Origin: an uncultured Oscillospiraceae bacterium
GTDB taxonomy: Bacteria; Bacillota; Clostridia; Oscillospirales; Ruminococcaceae
Assembly (NCBI GenBank): GCA_949282975.1
Contig: CASDQY010000032.1
Coordinates: 1-37,725, forward strand
Length of the DNA stretch: 37,725 nt
Direction: 5' to 3'
Of this stretch, positions 1 through 7,745 are shown one piece after another. The translations under genes were made by a program, and so were the position numbers. Below the pieces are notes generated by a model. That model saw only the letters and a program-made list of their open reading frames with translations, ran no database searches and was not told the origin of the DNA. How positions within the stretch are numbered: position 1 is the first letter of the stretch; the number at the start of each line of letters is the position of its first letter.

Positions 1-378
1 TCCCGCCAATTCGGCAGCGGCAATGCAGCTGCTGACGCCGGGAACGGCATAGCCCGCAATCCCGGCTTGCTGCAGAGCCAGTAGTTCCTCTCCGCCACGG
101 CCAAACACGAAGGGATCTCCCCCTTTTAAGCGAACCGTCAAGGGATGCTCCTTGCCACAGGAAATGAGGATTTCATTGATCTCCTGCTGGGAAGCGCTGT
201 GGCGGCCGGAGCGTTTTCCTACAAAAATCTTCCGGCAATCTTGGCGGCACAGCTTTAAAAGGCTGTCGTCCAGCAAGCTGTCATATACCACACAGTCGCA
301 GGCACAAAGCAGCCGGAGCGCTTGCAGTGTAATCGTTTCTTTGCCGCAGCCGGCTCCTACCAATACCACCTGATTCAT
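1..378 (-). CDS. cobA: Uroporphyrinogen-III C-methyltransferase, N-terminal part (cut by window edge)
   Basis: This enzyme makes precorrin-2 from uroporphyrinogen III using two S-adenosylmethionines, the branch point to siroheme and cobalamin. Only the first 126 codons are present and the frame is open at base 1. Reading the minus strand gives MNQVVLVGAGCGKETITLQA (glycine-rich start of the SAM-dependent tetrapyrrole methylase fold), then RLKGGDPFVFGRGGEE near residues 87-102 and PGVSSCIAA, both family hallmarks. The ATG at 378-376 overlaps the hemC stop as ATGA, so it is translationally coupled as the fourth visible operon gene. In many Clostridia cobA is fused to hemD; the missing part would show whether that is so here. 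The family is certain; the full domain layout is unknown. Confidence 0.95.
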   Translation of the reverse strand, partial: MNQVVLVGAGCGKETITLQALRLLCACDCVVYDSLLDDSLLKLCRQDCRKIFVGKRSGRHSASQQEINEILISCGKEHPLTVRLKGGDPFVFGRGGEELLALQQAGIAGYAVPGVSSCIAAAELAG

Positions 379-1166
379 CCGGTCACCTTCTTTACTAACG
401 CCATGATGCTTTCCCGGCCCTTGTATTCTGCCTTTGCCATCCGCCCTTCTTTTTGCACATATAGGGTGGCGCCGTCAAAATAACATCCCACTCCGCCGGT
501 GCAGCCCCCTTCCAAAAGGCGTTGGCAGCTTCGCTCCAGCTTGGCGGCCACGGCTGTGGCGGGATGGTTGACGGCTTCCCCCCATTTCCCTTCCACGGCA
601 ATGATTCCCTGACAGGCTGCCGGAACGCAGTCCTGCACCGGCAAGGGATGGAGCAAAACTTCTTCATCCGAAAAATGTAAGCGAATCAGCCCGGCCATGG
701 CCAGCACCAATGCGTCGCACTCCCCCTGCTTCATTTTCCGAATCCGGGTGTCCACATTGCCACGGATTGGCAGAACCTGAGCGTTGGGATACATTCGGCG
801 GATCGCCGCTTCCCGGCGTGGGGAGCCGGTGCCGATGAGGTTTATTTTTTTGTTTTTCAGAGACAGCAGCACATCCCTTGCATCGGCTCTGGGCAGGCAG
901 AAAAAGTGATCCCGGTCTTCGGTCGTGGGAAGATCTTTGGCGGAATGAACCGCCACATCAATGCTCCCTTCTTTGAGCATTGATGAAAACACATCCGTAA
1001 ATGCGCCCCGGCCAATCTCTGAAAGGGAAGCGGTTTGGTTTTGATCTCCCCGGGTATGCACCACCACCAACTCGGTATCATAGCCCTGCCTCTGGAAAGC
1101 CTGCGCCGCCAGATTTGCCTGGGCCAACGCCAATTTTGAACCTCGTGTCCCGATTTTAATTTTCAT
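375..1166 (-). CDS. hemC: Hydroxymethylbilane synthase (porphobilinogen deaminase)
   Basis: Condenses four porphobilinogens into hydroxymethylbilane. The start MKIKIGTRGSKLALAQ is chosen because AGGAG lies just upstream and the ATG overlaps the previous stop (ATGA); a longer in-frame start 12 codons upstream lacks these. Motifs seen are GTRGSKLALAQ, VHSAKDLPT with the catalytic Asp, GTGSPRRE and IRGNVDTRI. LEGGCTGGVG near residue 222 carries the cysteine that should hold the dipyrromethane cofactor. At 263 residues it is shorter than the roughly 300 typical of the family, mainly in the C-terminal domain. The region around GDQNQTASLSEIGRGAFTD is more divergent than usual. It lies in the hemA-sirC-hemC-cobA operon. 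Confidence 0.96.
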   Translation of the reverse strand: MKIKIGTRGSKLALAQANLAAQAFQRQGYDTELVVVHTRGDQNQTASLSEIGRGAFTDVFSSMLKEGSIDVAVHSAKDLPTTEDRDHFFCLPRADARDVLLSLKNKKINLIGTGSPRREAAIRRMYPNAQVLPIRGNVDTRIRKMKQGECDALVLAMAGLIRLHFSDEEVLLHPLPVQDCVPAACQGIIAVEGKWGEAVNHPATAVAAKLERSCQRLLEGGCTGGVGCYFDGATLYVQKEGRMAKAEYKGRESIMALVKKVTG

Positions 1167-1717
1167 GCTTTCTCCTCTTCCACCAGAGATTCCTTCAACC
1201 ACTGCTTTACCTGCCGGGCATAATCGGCGGAGGGGATCGTTCCTCGGAGTTCTGCCGCTTTTCGGGTGAGTTCTTCCAGGTTTTTCGGCAGCAAAGCATC
1301 CAGATATTCCCGCAGCGCCCCCGCCAAAGCCGGGGAGGCGCCGCCGGTGGTGATGCCGATGGTCACCGGACCCCGGTGAATCAAAGCGGGAAAATAAAAA
1401 TCGCAGTTTTCCTTGTCGTCCACACTGTTTACCGGGATGTTCCGCCTGCGGCAGTCGGAGGCCACCTGTCCGTTGAGGGCAGCGTCGTCGGTGGCCGCAA
1501 TGGCAAAATCCATCCCTTCCAGCAGAAAATCCCCATATTCCGATGCCGCCGCCTTTACTCCCAAAGCGGTCAGCTCACTGCAAACCTCTCGAGCGCAGAG
1601 AACCAGGTTGACCCCAAACGGCAGCAGTTTTTCTGCCTTGCGGGCGGCCACTTTTCCGCCGCCCACCAGCAGGCACCGTCTGCCTTCCACCGGGATCATA
1701 AAGGGAAAACAATTCAT
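1163..1717 (-). CDS. Precorrin-2 dehydrogenase / siroheme synthase N-domain (SirC/CysG-N/Met8 family)
   Basis: An NAD-dependent enzyme that oxidises precorrin-2 to sirohydrochlorin; some relatives also insert iron. The 184-residue protein opens with MIPVEGRRCLLVGGGKVAAR, the Rossmann glycine motif GGGKVAARKAEKL of this family. It continues with AATDDAALNGQV, the VNSVDD segment, DFYFPALIHRGPVTIGI and TTGGASPALAG. It stops after the C-terminal helical part, so there is no fused methyltransferase as in enteric CysG; that activity is encoded separately by cobA two genes on. Start and stop are both four-base overlaps with neighbours. The pairing with siroheme-type reductases upstream favours siroheme as product. 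Whether it also acts as ferrochelatase cannot be told from the sequence. Confidence 0.93.
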   Translation of the reverse strand: MNCFPFMIPVEGRRCLLVGGGKVAARKAEKLLPFGVNLVLCAREVCSELTALGVKAAASEYGDFLLEGMDFAIAATDDAALNGQVASDCRRRNIPVNSVDDKENCDFYFPALIHRGPVTIGITTGGASPALAGALREYLDALLPKNLEELTRKAAELRGTIPSADYARQVKQWLKESLVEEEKA

Positions 1718-2781
1718 GGCGCTTCCTCCCCAAAACGACGAGCCATTGCCTGTAAAAATTCTGCCGGATCTTCTTTGTGCAGGCGGTAAAGCGCCTGCCG
1801 CTGGGATGGCTCCAGTGTATCCAGCCGGGCGGCATATTGCCGGGCGGTTTCATCCCCACGGTATTCCAGCAGGCAGATTTCGGTCAATTCCTTTACCGCC
1901 TGGATTTCCCGTTGTTTTAAGCGGTTGTTTTCCTCCGCCGCCGTGCGCAGATCGTCGATTCCAATTCGCCGGCACCGGGGAAGCTGTTCCACCCCGGGAT
2001 CAATATCAGGGGGCACTGACAGGTCTAAGAACAATCGTTCTTTTGGCGTAAAGAGATTTTGACGCACTCCCTCCAAGGTCAAAACCGTGTGGGGGGACGC
2101 TGTACAGCAAAGTACCACATCCGCCTGATCCAAGGACTGATAGCGTTGCTCATAAGGAAGGGTGCGCTCCTCTTCCCTTTTGTGGCTGCGGGAAGTTAAC
2201 AGTAAGGTCAAATCCTTGCGGCACTGTAAATTTTTATATACGGCCGTTCCGATTTGTCCGGATGCGCCGATCAGCAGCACCGTTTTTTCCGGCGGGCCGA
2301 AATGAAACACTTCATTGGCCGCCAGCGTGGCCACGGAACAGGCCAGAGAAGATATTTTTGTTTCACTGCGCACCCGCTTGCCGCAGGCAATGGCCGCTTG
2401 AAATACGGTGTCCATTCCTTGGGTCAAACCGGCCTGCCTTGCCAGTTCGTAGCTGTTTTTCAGCTGGCCCAGAATTTCGTCCTCTCCAATGAGCATACTT
2501 TCCAACCCTGCCGCCAGAGAGAACAGATGTTCCACGGCTCCCCAGCCGGTAAAAAAGGCAAATCCTTCGGGCGGTTGCCCGGCGGCTTGGGCCAGCAGCT
2601 GCTCCGCTTGCCCCTGGGAGCAAAGAAAATACAGCTCCGTTCGATTGCAGGTACACAGCAGCACACAGCCCCCAAAAGGCCGAAAGGATTCCATCAGAGC
2701 AATCCGTTTTCCTTCCGGGAAAGCAAATATTTTTCGATAGGAAACTTTGGCAAGTTTATAATGGATAGTCAGACAATTCAT
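1714..2781 (-). CDS. hemA: Glutamyl-tRNA reductase
   Basis: First step of C5 tetrapyrrole synthesis, reducing Glu-tRNA to glutamate-1-semialdehyde. The catalytic cysteine is in LLCTCNRTELYFL (Cys45). AAGLESMLIGEDEILGQLK is the glutamate/tRNA binding signature. LIGASGQIGTAVYKNL starts the NADPH domain and LFLDLSVPPDIDP follows. At 355 residues it is short for the family, which is usually above 400, with a reduced C-terminal dimerisation region. An AAAGG ribosome site precedes the ATG. It is the first gene of the siroheme operon. The 220-base leader upstream has no riboswitch I recognise. Confidence 0.96.
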   Translation of the reverse strand: MNCLTIHYKLAKVSYRKIFAFPEGKRIALMESFRPFGGCVLLCTCNRTELYFLCSQGQAEQLLAQAAGQPPEGFAFFTGWGAVEHLFSLAAGLESMLIGEDEILGQLKNSYELARQAGLTQGMDTVFQAAIACGKRVRSETKISSLACSVATLAANEVFHFGPPEKTVLLIGASGQIGTAVYKNLQCRKDLTLLLTSRSHKREEERTLPYEQRYQSLDQADVVLCCTASPHTVLTLEGVRQNLFTPKERLFLDLSVPPDIDPGVEQLPRCRRIGIDDLRTAAEENNRLKQREIQAVKELTEICLLEYRGDETARQYAARLDTLEPSQRQALYRLHKEDPAEFLQAMARRFGEEAP

Positions 2782-2964
2782 GTAGGATAACCTTTATCAA
2801 AACGATGACATTACGCCGGTAAAGCGGGCCAAACGTCCCGGATCGCCGAGGAACCTCCGCACCGCAAAAACAGCTTGACACATCTGTATACGCCTGCCGC
2901 TGTTTTTTGGTTGCGGCGCTTTTTGATCTCTGCCGGTTTGCAGAAAAGCATGTTCCCACAAACT

Positions 2965-2986
2965 GGGCGGGGCAAACGCCCCGCCC
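2965..2986. repeat. Perfect 9-bp GC-rich inverted repeat (possible terminator)
   Basis: GGGCGGGGC and GCCCCGCCC flank the four-base loop AAAC. It lies just after the stop of the AsrC-like gene and before hemA on the minus strand. No run of T follows on either strand, so it is at best a weak intrinsic terminator. It may also act as an mRNA-stabilising hairpin or be a copy of a dispersed repeat. The rest of the 2782-3002 gap shows no gene. Confidence 0.6.
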
Positions 2987-3002
2987 TACCGGTTTTGATG
3001 GA

Positions 3003-3980
3003 TCAGCAGCTTGCGCCGCCAACCACAGTTTTGTTTAAAATGCCGGCTTTATCTACGCTGCCGCTCAGCAGCTTTTCTTCCACATACGCAAAGCCCAGGC
3101 GCTCCACCGTATCCGAAAGCCGTTCCCCGGTGATGCCTTCATCCCGGAAAAACAGAATGGTTCGTTCCACCAGATCAATTACCTCTTCTTCCGACAGGAA
3201 GATCTTGTTCAGCGGTTTGCCGAAGGCCACCTTCTTGCCCCACCGCCCGGCGATGTACACCTTATAACCGGTAGTATAGGTTTCCGTGACCCCAAAGGGA
3301 CATCTATTTTTGCACCGGCCGCAGTTGTTGCACTGATTGGCATCTACATTCAGTTTTCCGTCAACCAGCTTTGCCACCTGAATGGGACAATTCTGTTCCA
3401 CCTGGCAGACTTTGCAGCCTCTGCATTTGGAATAATCAAAGTTCGGCACCCGCTGGCCCACGATGCCCAAATCGTTGAGATTGGGTTTTACGCAGTTGTT
3501 GGGACATCCTCCCACTGCAATTTTAAATTTGTGAGGCAGAACCACGTTGCGATAGCCTTCATAGAAAGTTTTGTGGAGCTTCTGGGACAGATCAAAGGTG
3601 TCGATCAGGCCGTACTGGCAGGTGGTTCCCTTGCAGGACACCACCGGGCGCACCTTGCTGCCGGTGCCGCCGATGTCCATCCCCGCCTGCTGAAGTTTGG
3701 CACGCAGGGGTTCAATGTTGGCCAAGGGCACCTGCTGGATCTCCAGGGTAAGGCGGGTGGTCATAGCCGTGACGCCGTTGCCGTATTCTTTGGCCAGGTT
3801 GGCAATCAGGGCCATTTCCTTGGCGGTAATTTTGCCGTTGCGGGTAATGACCCGCAGGTTAAAGCAGTCCGGCGTGGTTTTATCCCAAAGCGCTCCCAGG
3901 CCTTTGACCCGCTTTACTTCCTCCGGAGAAACGGAGGGCTTATTCTTTTGAAACTCCCGATTGGTATTTAATTCCAACAT
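3003..3980 (-). CDS. AsrC-like siroheme [4Fe-4S] sulfite/nitrite reductase family protein with two ferredoxin clusters
   Basis: A 325-residue protein of the siroheme-Fe/S reductase family. The N-terminal part has MTTRLTLEIQ, the siroheme-contact region. Cluster cysteines sit in VSCKGTTCQYG (Cys116, Cys121) and GGCPNNCVKP (Cys159, Cys163). A two-cluster ferredoxin insert follows: CRGCKVC plus CP (186, 189, 192, 198) and CNNCGRCKNRCP (217-227). The C-terminus closes the sulfite reductase fold and ends GGASC. The size and inserted ferredoxin resemble anaerobic sulfite reductase subunit C, but no asrA or asrB is present. Its neighbour carries a close copy as its C-terminal domain; I count 67 identical residues of 76 from GGTGSKVRPV to VGQRVP. 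AAGGAGGA precedes the ATG, 14 bases after the fusion gene's stop. Its substrate (sulfite, nitrite or another sulfur species) is unknown. Confidence 0.9.
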   Translation of the reverse strand: MLELNTNREFQKNKPSVSPEEVKRVKGLGALWDKTTPDCFNLRVITRNGKITAKEMALIANLAKEYGNGVTAMTTRLTLEIQQVPLANIEPLRAKLQQAGMDIGGTGSKVRPVVSCKGTTCQYGLIDTFDLSQKLHKTFYEGYRNVVLPHKFKIAVGGCPNNCVKPNLNDLGIVGQRVPNFDYSKCRGCKVCQVEQNCPIQVAKLVDGKLNVDANQCNNCGRCKNRCPFGVTETYTTGYKVYIAGRWGKKVAFGKPLNKIFLSEEEVIDLVERTILFFRDEGITGERLSDTVERLGFAYVEEKLLSGSVDKAGILNKTVVGGASC

Positions 3981-3994
3981 AATTTCGTCCTCCT

Positions 3995-6571
3995 TCAGCA
4001 GTTTGCTCCGCCGGTCACGGTTTGTTTTAAGTTCTCATCCTTTTCCGTCAAAAGGCTGTCGCTTAGCAGCATTTCCTCCACATAGGGCAGACCCAGGCGG
4101 GCCACCGTATCGGCAAACCGTTCGCCGGTGATGCCTTCTTTGCGGAACAGCAAGATGGCTTTTTCCACCACATTCAGGACTTCCTCTTCGGAGGTGACGA
4201 TTTTGCTCAGCGGCTGACCCTGCTGCACCTTTTTGCCCCAGCGTCCGCCAACATAAACCTGATACCCGGCGGTGAATTCTTTCATTACGCCAAAGGGGCA
4301 GGTATCCAGACAGCGACCGCAATGGTTGCAGGAATCGGGATTGATGTCAACCTTGCCGTTGACCAGCTTAGCAGTATGGATGGGGCAGTTTTTCTCCACC
4401 TGGCAGACTTTGCAGCCCCGGCAAAGATCCAAATTGGGATGGGGCACCCGCTGGCCCACAATGCCGATGTCGTTGAGGCTGGGTTTCACGCAATTGTTGG
4501 GACATCCTCCCACGGCGATCTTAAATTTATGGGGCAGCACCACCTGATGATATCCTTCGTAGAACCGTTCATGGATGATTTGGGAGAGATGGAAGGTGTC
4601 GATCAGACCGTACTGACAGGTGGTTCCCTTGCAGGACACCACCGGGCGCACCTTGCTGCCGGTTCCGCCGGTGGACAGGCCGTAACCGGCCAAAAATTCC
4701 ATCATTTCTTCCAGCTTATCATAGGGGACGCTTTGAATTTCCAGGGTCAAACGGGTGGTCATAGTCACTTCCCCGTTGCCGTATTTTTCGGCAGCCTGAG
4801 CCACAGCAAGCTGTTCTTCGGCGGTCAGACGGCCGTTGCGGGTAATCACACGGACATTGAACCGATCCTCTGTGCGCTTGTCCCAAAGGCATCCCAGCGC
4901 CTTGACCCGTTTCATATCGTCGGGGGATAATTTTCCCTTCTTTTTCACTTCCACCCGATTGACGGTAATGCCGCCTTCCAGCACCCGGGTGTTGGTGTAT
5001 CCCGCCGCTTTCATCCGGTTTTGCAGGAAATACCCCCGCTTGCCCCGGGCGCAGACTAAGAGCAGCTTGGCATCCTGATCGGGACATTCCGGAATGATAC
5101 CGTTCACTTTGGTCAGGTCCACCCATTGAGCATTGGGAATGGTGGGGGCAGGCATGGCGTCGATGACCTGGTAGCCTTTGGCCTTTCCGTCCAGGTATTC
5201 CCGGGGAGAGATGGTTTCAAATTCTCCGGAAAGCTTGTTTTCCAGAATGTACACCGCCTGGACGAAGGGATGAATGGCGGTGGAAAAGGGCGGGGCATAC
5301 GCAAAATCCAGGGTATCGAATTGCTCCAGCACAGCGTTCATGGCAATGCCGGTTACGGCAATGTCCACCATTTTATCCACTTCCCCACTGCCCAGCACCT
5401 GAATGCCTAAAAGGCGGTGGGTGGAACGATCTGCAATGAGTTTGGTAACAAAGAAGGCAGAATCCGGATAGTAATGCGCCTTGTCGTCGGTAACGCAGAC
5501 CACCGAAACGGCATCCAGCCCAGCCTGTTTGGCCTGTGCTTCAGTCAGCCCGGTGCGGCCGCCCTTTAAGGATTCAGAGAGCTTTACCACAGCGGTGCCG
5601 AGACACCCGCCGTAAACCTTGCCGCCGCCGACCAGCTGTTCCGCCAGAACACGAGCGGAGATATTTGCCGTAGAGCCCATAGGGGACCATTGTGCTGCGC
5701 CGGTCAGCTGGTTCTTTACCATGGCGCAGTCCCCGGCGGCATATACGTCGGGCAGATTGGTTTCCATCCGGTCATTGACGACCACCGTGCCCTTGAACAA
5801 TTCCAGGCCGGTATCGGCTAAAAAGCCGGTGTTGGGGCGCACGCCGATGCAGAGCACCACCAGGTCCGCCTTTAAATGGCCGTTGGTGGTGGTGACGGAA
5901 AAACCATCTTCTGTCTTTTCCAGCTTGCTTAAAGCGGTGCCCAGCAGGATTTTACTGCCGGTTTCCGTGAGTCGGCGTTTGGCATACTCCGCCATTTCGC
6001 TGTCAAAAATGCCGGGCAGAATTTGGTCGGCCAGATCAATCATGGTGACGTTCAAGCCCAGTTTCTGCAAGTTTTCTCCCACTTCCAGGCCGATGAAACC
6101 GCAGCCCACCACCAAGGCGGTGCGGCAGGAATGTTCTTGGATGTAATCTTTTGCGCCCTGGGCATCGTCAGGCGTCCGCATGGTAAAAACGCCGGGCAGA
6201 TCGCAGCCTTCCAGATTGGGGACAATGGGAGAAGCGCCGGTGGCGATGACAAGCTTATCATATCCTTCCTGGAATACAGTTCCGTCCTCCCCACGGACAG
6301 AAACCATTTTCTGCGCTGCATCCAGGCCGATGGCTTCGGCACCGGTGATCACTTCGGCGCCGGTGAGGGCGGAAAACTTTTCCGGGGTGTTGACAATCAG
6401 TTCATCCCGTGTGGGAATCATGCCGCTGATGTAATACGGCAGGCCGCACCCTGCATAGGATACATCTTTGCTTTTGGTAATGATCTTTACTTCCAGATCC
6501 CGGTCTATGCGCTTCAATTTGGCAGCTGCTTTGGTGCCTGCGGCTACCCCGCCGATCACAAGAACTTTCAT
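3995..6571 (-). CDS. CoA-disulfide-reductase-like flavoprotein / rhodanese / AsrC-like siroheme reductase fusion
   Basis: An 858-residue, three-part protein. Residues 1-445 are a class III pyridine nucleotide-disulfide reductase: GGVAAGTKAAAKLKR for FAD, Cys42 in SYAGCGLPYY as in CoA-disulfide reductase and NADH oxidase, GCGFIGLEVGENL for NAD(P)H, and DVYAAGDCA. Residues about 452-540 are rhodanese-like with Cys507 in VCARGKRGYF. Residues about 545-858 repeat the AsrC-like domain: Cys647, 652, 690, 694, then ferredoxin clusters at 717-729 and 748-758. The tail ends GGANC. CoADR-rhodanese fusions are known for persulfide handling. The added siroheme domain suggests NAD(P)H electrons passing to sulfur species within one chain; that is inference. 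AGGAGGT precedes the ATG. It is first in a two-gene unit divergent from a LysR-type gene. Confidence 0.93.
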   Translation of the reverse strand: MKVLVIGGVAAGTKAAAKLKRIDRDLEVKIITKSKDVSYAGCGLPYYISGMIPTRDELIVNTPEKFSALTGAEVITGAEAIGLDAAQKMVSVRGEDGTVFQEGYDKLVIATGASPIVPNLEGCDLPGVFTMRTPDDAQGAKDYIQEHSCRTALVVGCGFIGLEVGENLQKLGLNVTMIDLADQILPGIFDSEMAEYAKRRLTETGSKILLGTALSKLEKTEDGFSVTTTNGHLKADLVVLCIGVRPNTGFLADTGLELFKGTVVVNDRMETNLPDVYAAGDCAMVKNQLTGAAQWSPMGSTANISARVLAEQLVGGGKVYGGCLGTAVVKLSESLKGGRTGLTEAQAKQAGLDAVSVVCVTDDKAHYYPDSAFFVTKLIADRSTHRLLGIQVLGSGEVDKMVDIAVTGIAMNAVLEQFDTLDFAYAPPFSTAIHPFVQAVYILENKLSGEFETISPREYLDGKAKGYQVIDAMPAPTIPNAQWVDLTKVNGIIPECPDQDAKLLLVCARGKRGYFLQNRMKAAGYTNTRVLEGGITVNRVEVKKKGKLSPDDMKRVKALGCLWDKRTEDRFNVRVITRNGRLTAEEQLAVAQAAEKYGNGEVTMTTRLTLEIQSVPYDKLEEMMEFLAGYGLSTGGTGSKVRPVVSCKGTTCQYGLIDTFHLSQIIHERFYEGYHQVVLPHKFKIAVGGCPNNCVKPSLNDIGIVGQRVPHPNLDLCRGCKVCQVEKNCPIHTAKLVNGKVDINPDSCNHCGRCLDTCPFGVMKEFTAGYQVYVGGRWGKKVQQGQPLSKIVTSEEEVLNVVEKAILLFRKEGITGERFADTVARLGLPYVEEMLLSDSLLTEKDENLKQTVTGGANC

Positions 6572-6610
6572 TTTTTTACCTCCTGCTTTTTCCGGGTGAA
6601 TTCCGATACC

Positions 6611-6639
6611 TTGATTTTACCACAGAATCATGATAAAAT
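6611..6639 (+). promoter_or_regulatory. Sigma-A promoter of the LysR-type gene, in the divergent control region
   Basis: TTGATT at 6611-6616, a 17-base spacer and TAAAAT at 6634-6639, giving a leader of about 45 bases before the ATG at 6692. The 120-base divergent gap must also hold the promoter for the fusion gene. I see no good sigma-A match on the minus strand, as expected if that promoter needs activation. Confidence 0.65.
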
Positions 6640-6691
6640 TTCACTTAATGTTGTTATGCTTTGATTTGATTTTCTTATGGATGGTGGCAAT

Positions 6692-7567
6692 ATGATTGAT
6701 TACAGAATTTACACATTTTTAAGCCTTTGTGAAACGATGAATTACCGCAAAACTTCGGAAAAGCTCAATATTTCCCAGCCTGCCGTAACTCAGCACATTC
6801 ATGCCCTGGAACAGGAATACGGAGAAAAGCTGTTTTTTTATTCCGGGCGGGTGCTGCATAAAACAGAAGCGGCGGAGCAGTTGGAGGAGTACTCCAAAAC
6901 CATGCTGTTTTATGAAAACGAGCTCCGCACCAGCCTGAAGGGAAAAAGCGAGATTATGCTGCGCATCGGCGCCACCAAAACCATAGGGGAATTTGTATTG
7001 GAGCAGCAGCTGATCCAATTTCTGTCCGAGCCAAACCACAATCTGCAATTCGTCATTGACAACACCCAGGTGCTGCTGACTATGTTGGAACGAAACCAAC
7101 TGGACTTTGCCATTGTAGAGGGTTTTTTTGAGAAGAAAAAATACGGCTACGCCGCCTATTCCCTCTATCGGGAGGAGCCGTTTTTGGGGGTTTGCTCGGT
7201 AAACCACCCCTTTGCCGGCAAAGATATTCCGTTTCAGGATATTTTGGACGAAACCCTGGTGCTACGGGAAAACGGTTCCGGAACCCGTGCCATTTTCGAA
7301 CAGATCCTTGCCGTGAACAACAGCAGTGTGGATGACATCAAAAAGGTGATCTGCGTCAACTCCTTTGCCGTAATCAAACAGCTTGTGGCAGCGGACATGG
7401 GCATTACCTTTGCCTATGAAGCGGTGGCCAACAGCGACAGCCGCCTGACTACCTTCACTGTGCAAAACAACCATCGGAAAAAAGAGTTTAATTATGTATA
7501 CCTGAAAAACACCGATGCGGACAAAAAAATCCGGCTGTTCGAGGGCAATTGTAAAAGCCGCAATTGA
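6692..7567 (+). CDS. LysR-type transcriptional regulator
   Basis: A 291-residue LysR-family regulator. The N-terminal winged helix-turn-helix is clear: IYTFLSLCETMNYRKTSEKL, then NISQPAVTQHIHALEQEYGEKLF over residues about 5-55. A coiled linker and a periplasmic-binding-protein-like effector domain follow to the end. The start MIDYRIYTF is preferred over one five codons upstream because family members begin a few residues before the first helix and GGTGG lies at a suitable distance. It is divergent from the siroheme reductase unit, the standard arrangement for a LysR regulator and its target. By analogy with CysB and its kin it may respond to a sulfur or nitrogen metabolite. The effector is unknown. 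Confidence 0.92.
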   Translation: MIDYRIYTFLSLCETMNYRKTSEKLNISQPAVTQHIHALEQEYGEKLFFYSGRVLHKTEAAEQLEEYSKTMLFYENELRTSLKGKSEIMLRIGATKTIGEFVLEQQLIQFLSEPNHNLQFVIDNTQVLLTMLERNQLDFAIVEGFFEKKKYGYAAYSLYREEPFLGVCSVNHPFAGKDIPFQDILDETLVLRENGSGTRAIFEQILAVNNSSVDDIKKVICVNSFAVIKQLVAADMGITFAYEAVANSDSRLTTFTVQNNHRKKEFNYVYLKNTDADKKIRLFEGNCKSRN

Positions 7568-7600
7568 TTACATTTGAGGTTGCTTCCCCCAAACATTAAC

Positions 7601-7684
7601 GCCCTGAGGTTTTCTCAGGGCGCAGAATCATCACTATAAACGGAGCGCTGTGTCCCATGGGGACAAAACGGCGCTCCGTTTTTG
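7601..7684 (+). terminator. Tandem hairpins ending the LysR-type gene
   Basis: The first hairpin pairs GCCCTGAG with CTCAGGGC (7601-7621). The second pairs AAACGGAGCGC (7638-7648) with GCGCTCCGTTT (7671-7681), encloses an inner TGTCCC/GGGACA hairpin, and runs into TTTTT. The second is a good intrinsic terminator; the first lacks a T run. Confidence 0.8.
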
Positions 7685-7745
7685 CTGTTTTCTATTTGAA
7701 CCATGAAAAAATGGAACGGGTGACTGATTTTTAATGCAATAAAAA

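Noticed and set aside
2782-3002. Riboswitch or T-box leader before hemA
   Set aside because: No T-box AGGGTGG-type motif, cobalamin B12-box or heme/glycine aptamer features were found by eye.
2756-3022. 88-codon minus-strand frame in the gap before hemA
   Set aside because: It crosses the GC-rich hairpin and the hemA start, has no ribosome site and no recognisable sequence. Treated as non-coding leader.
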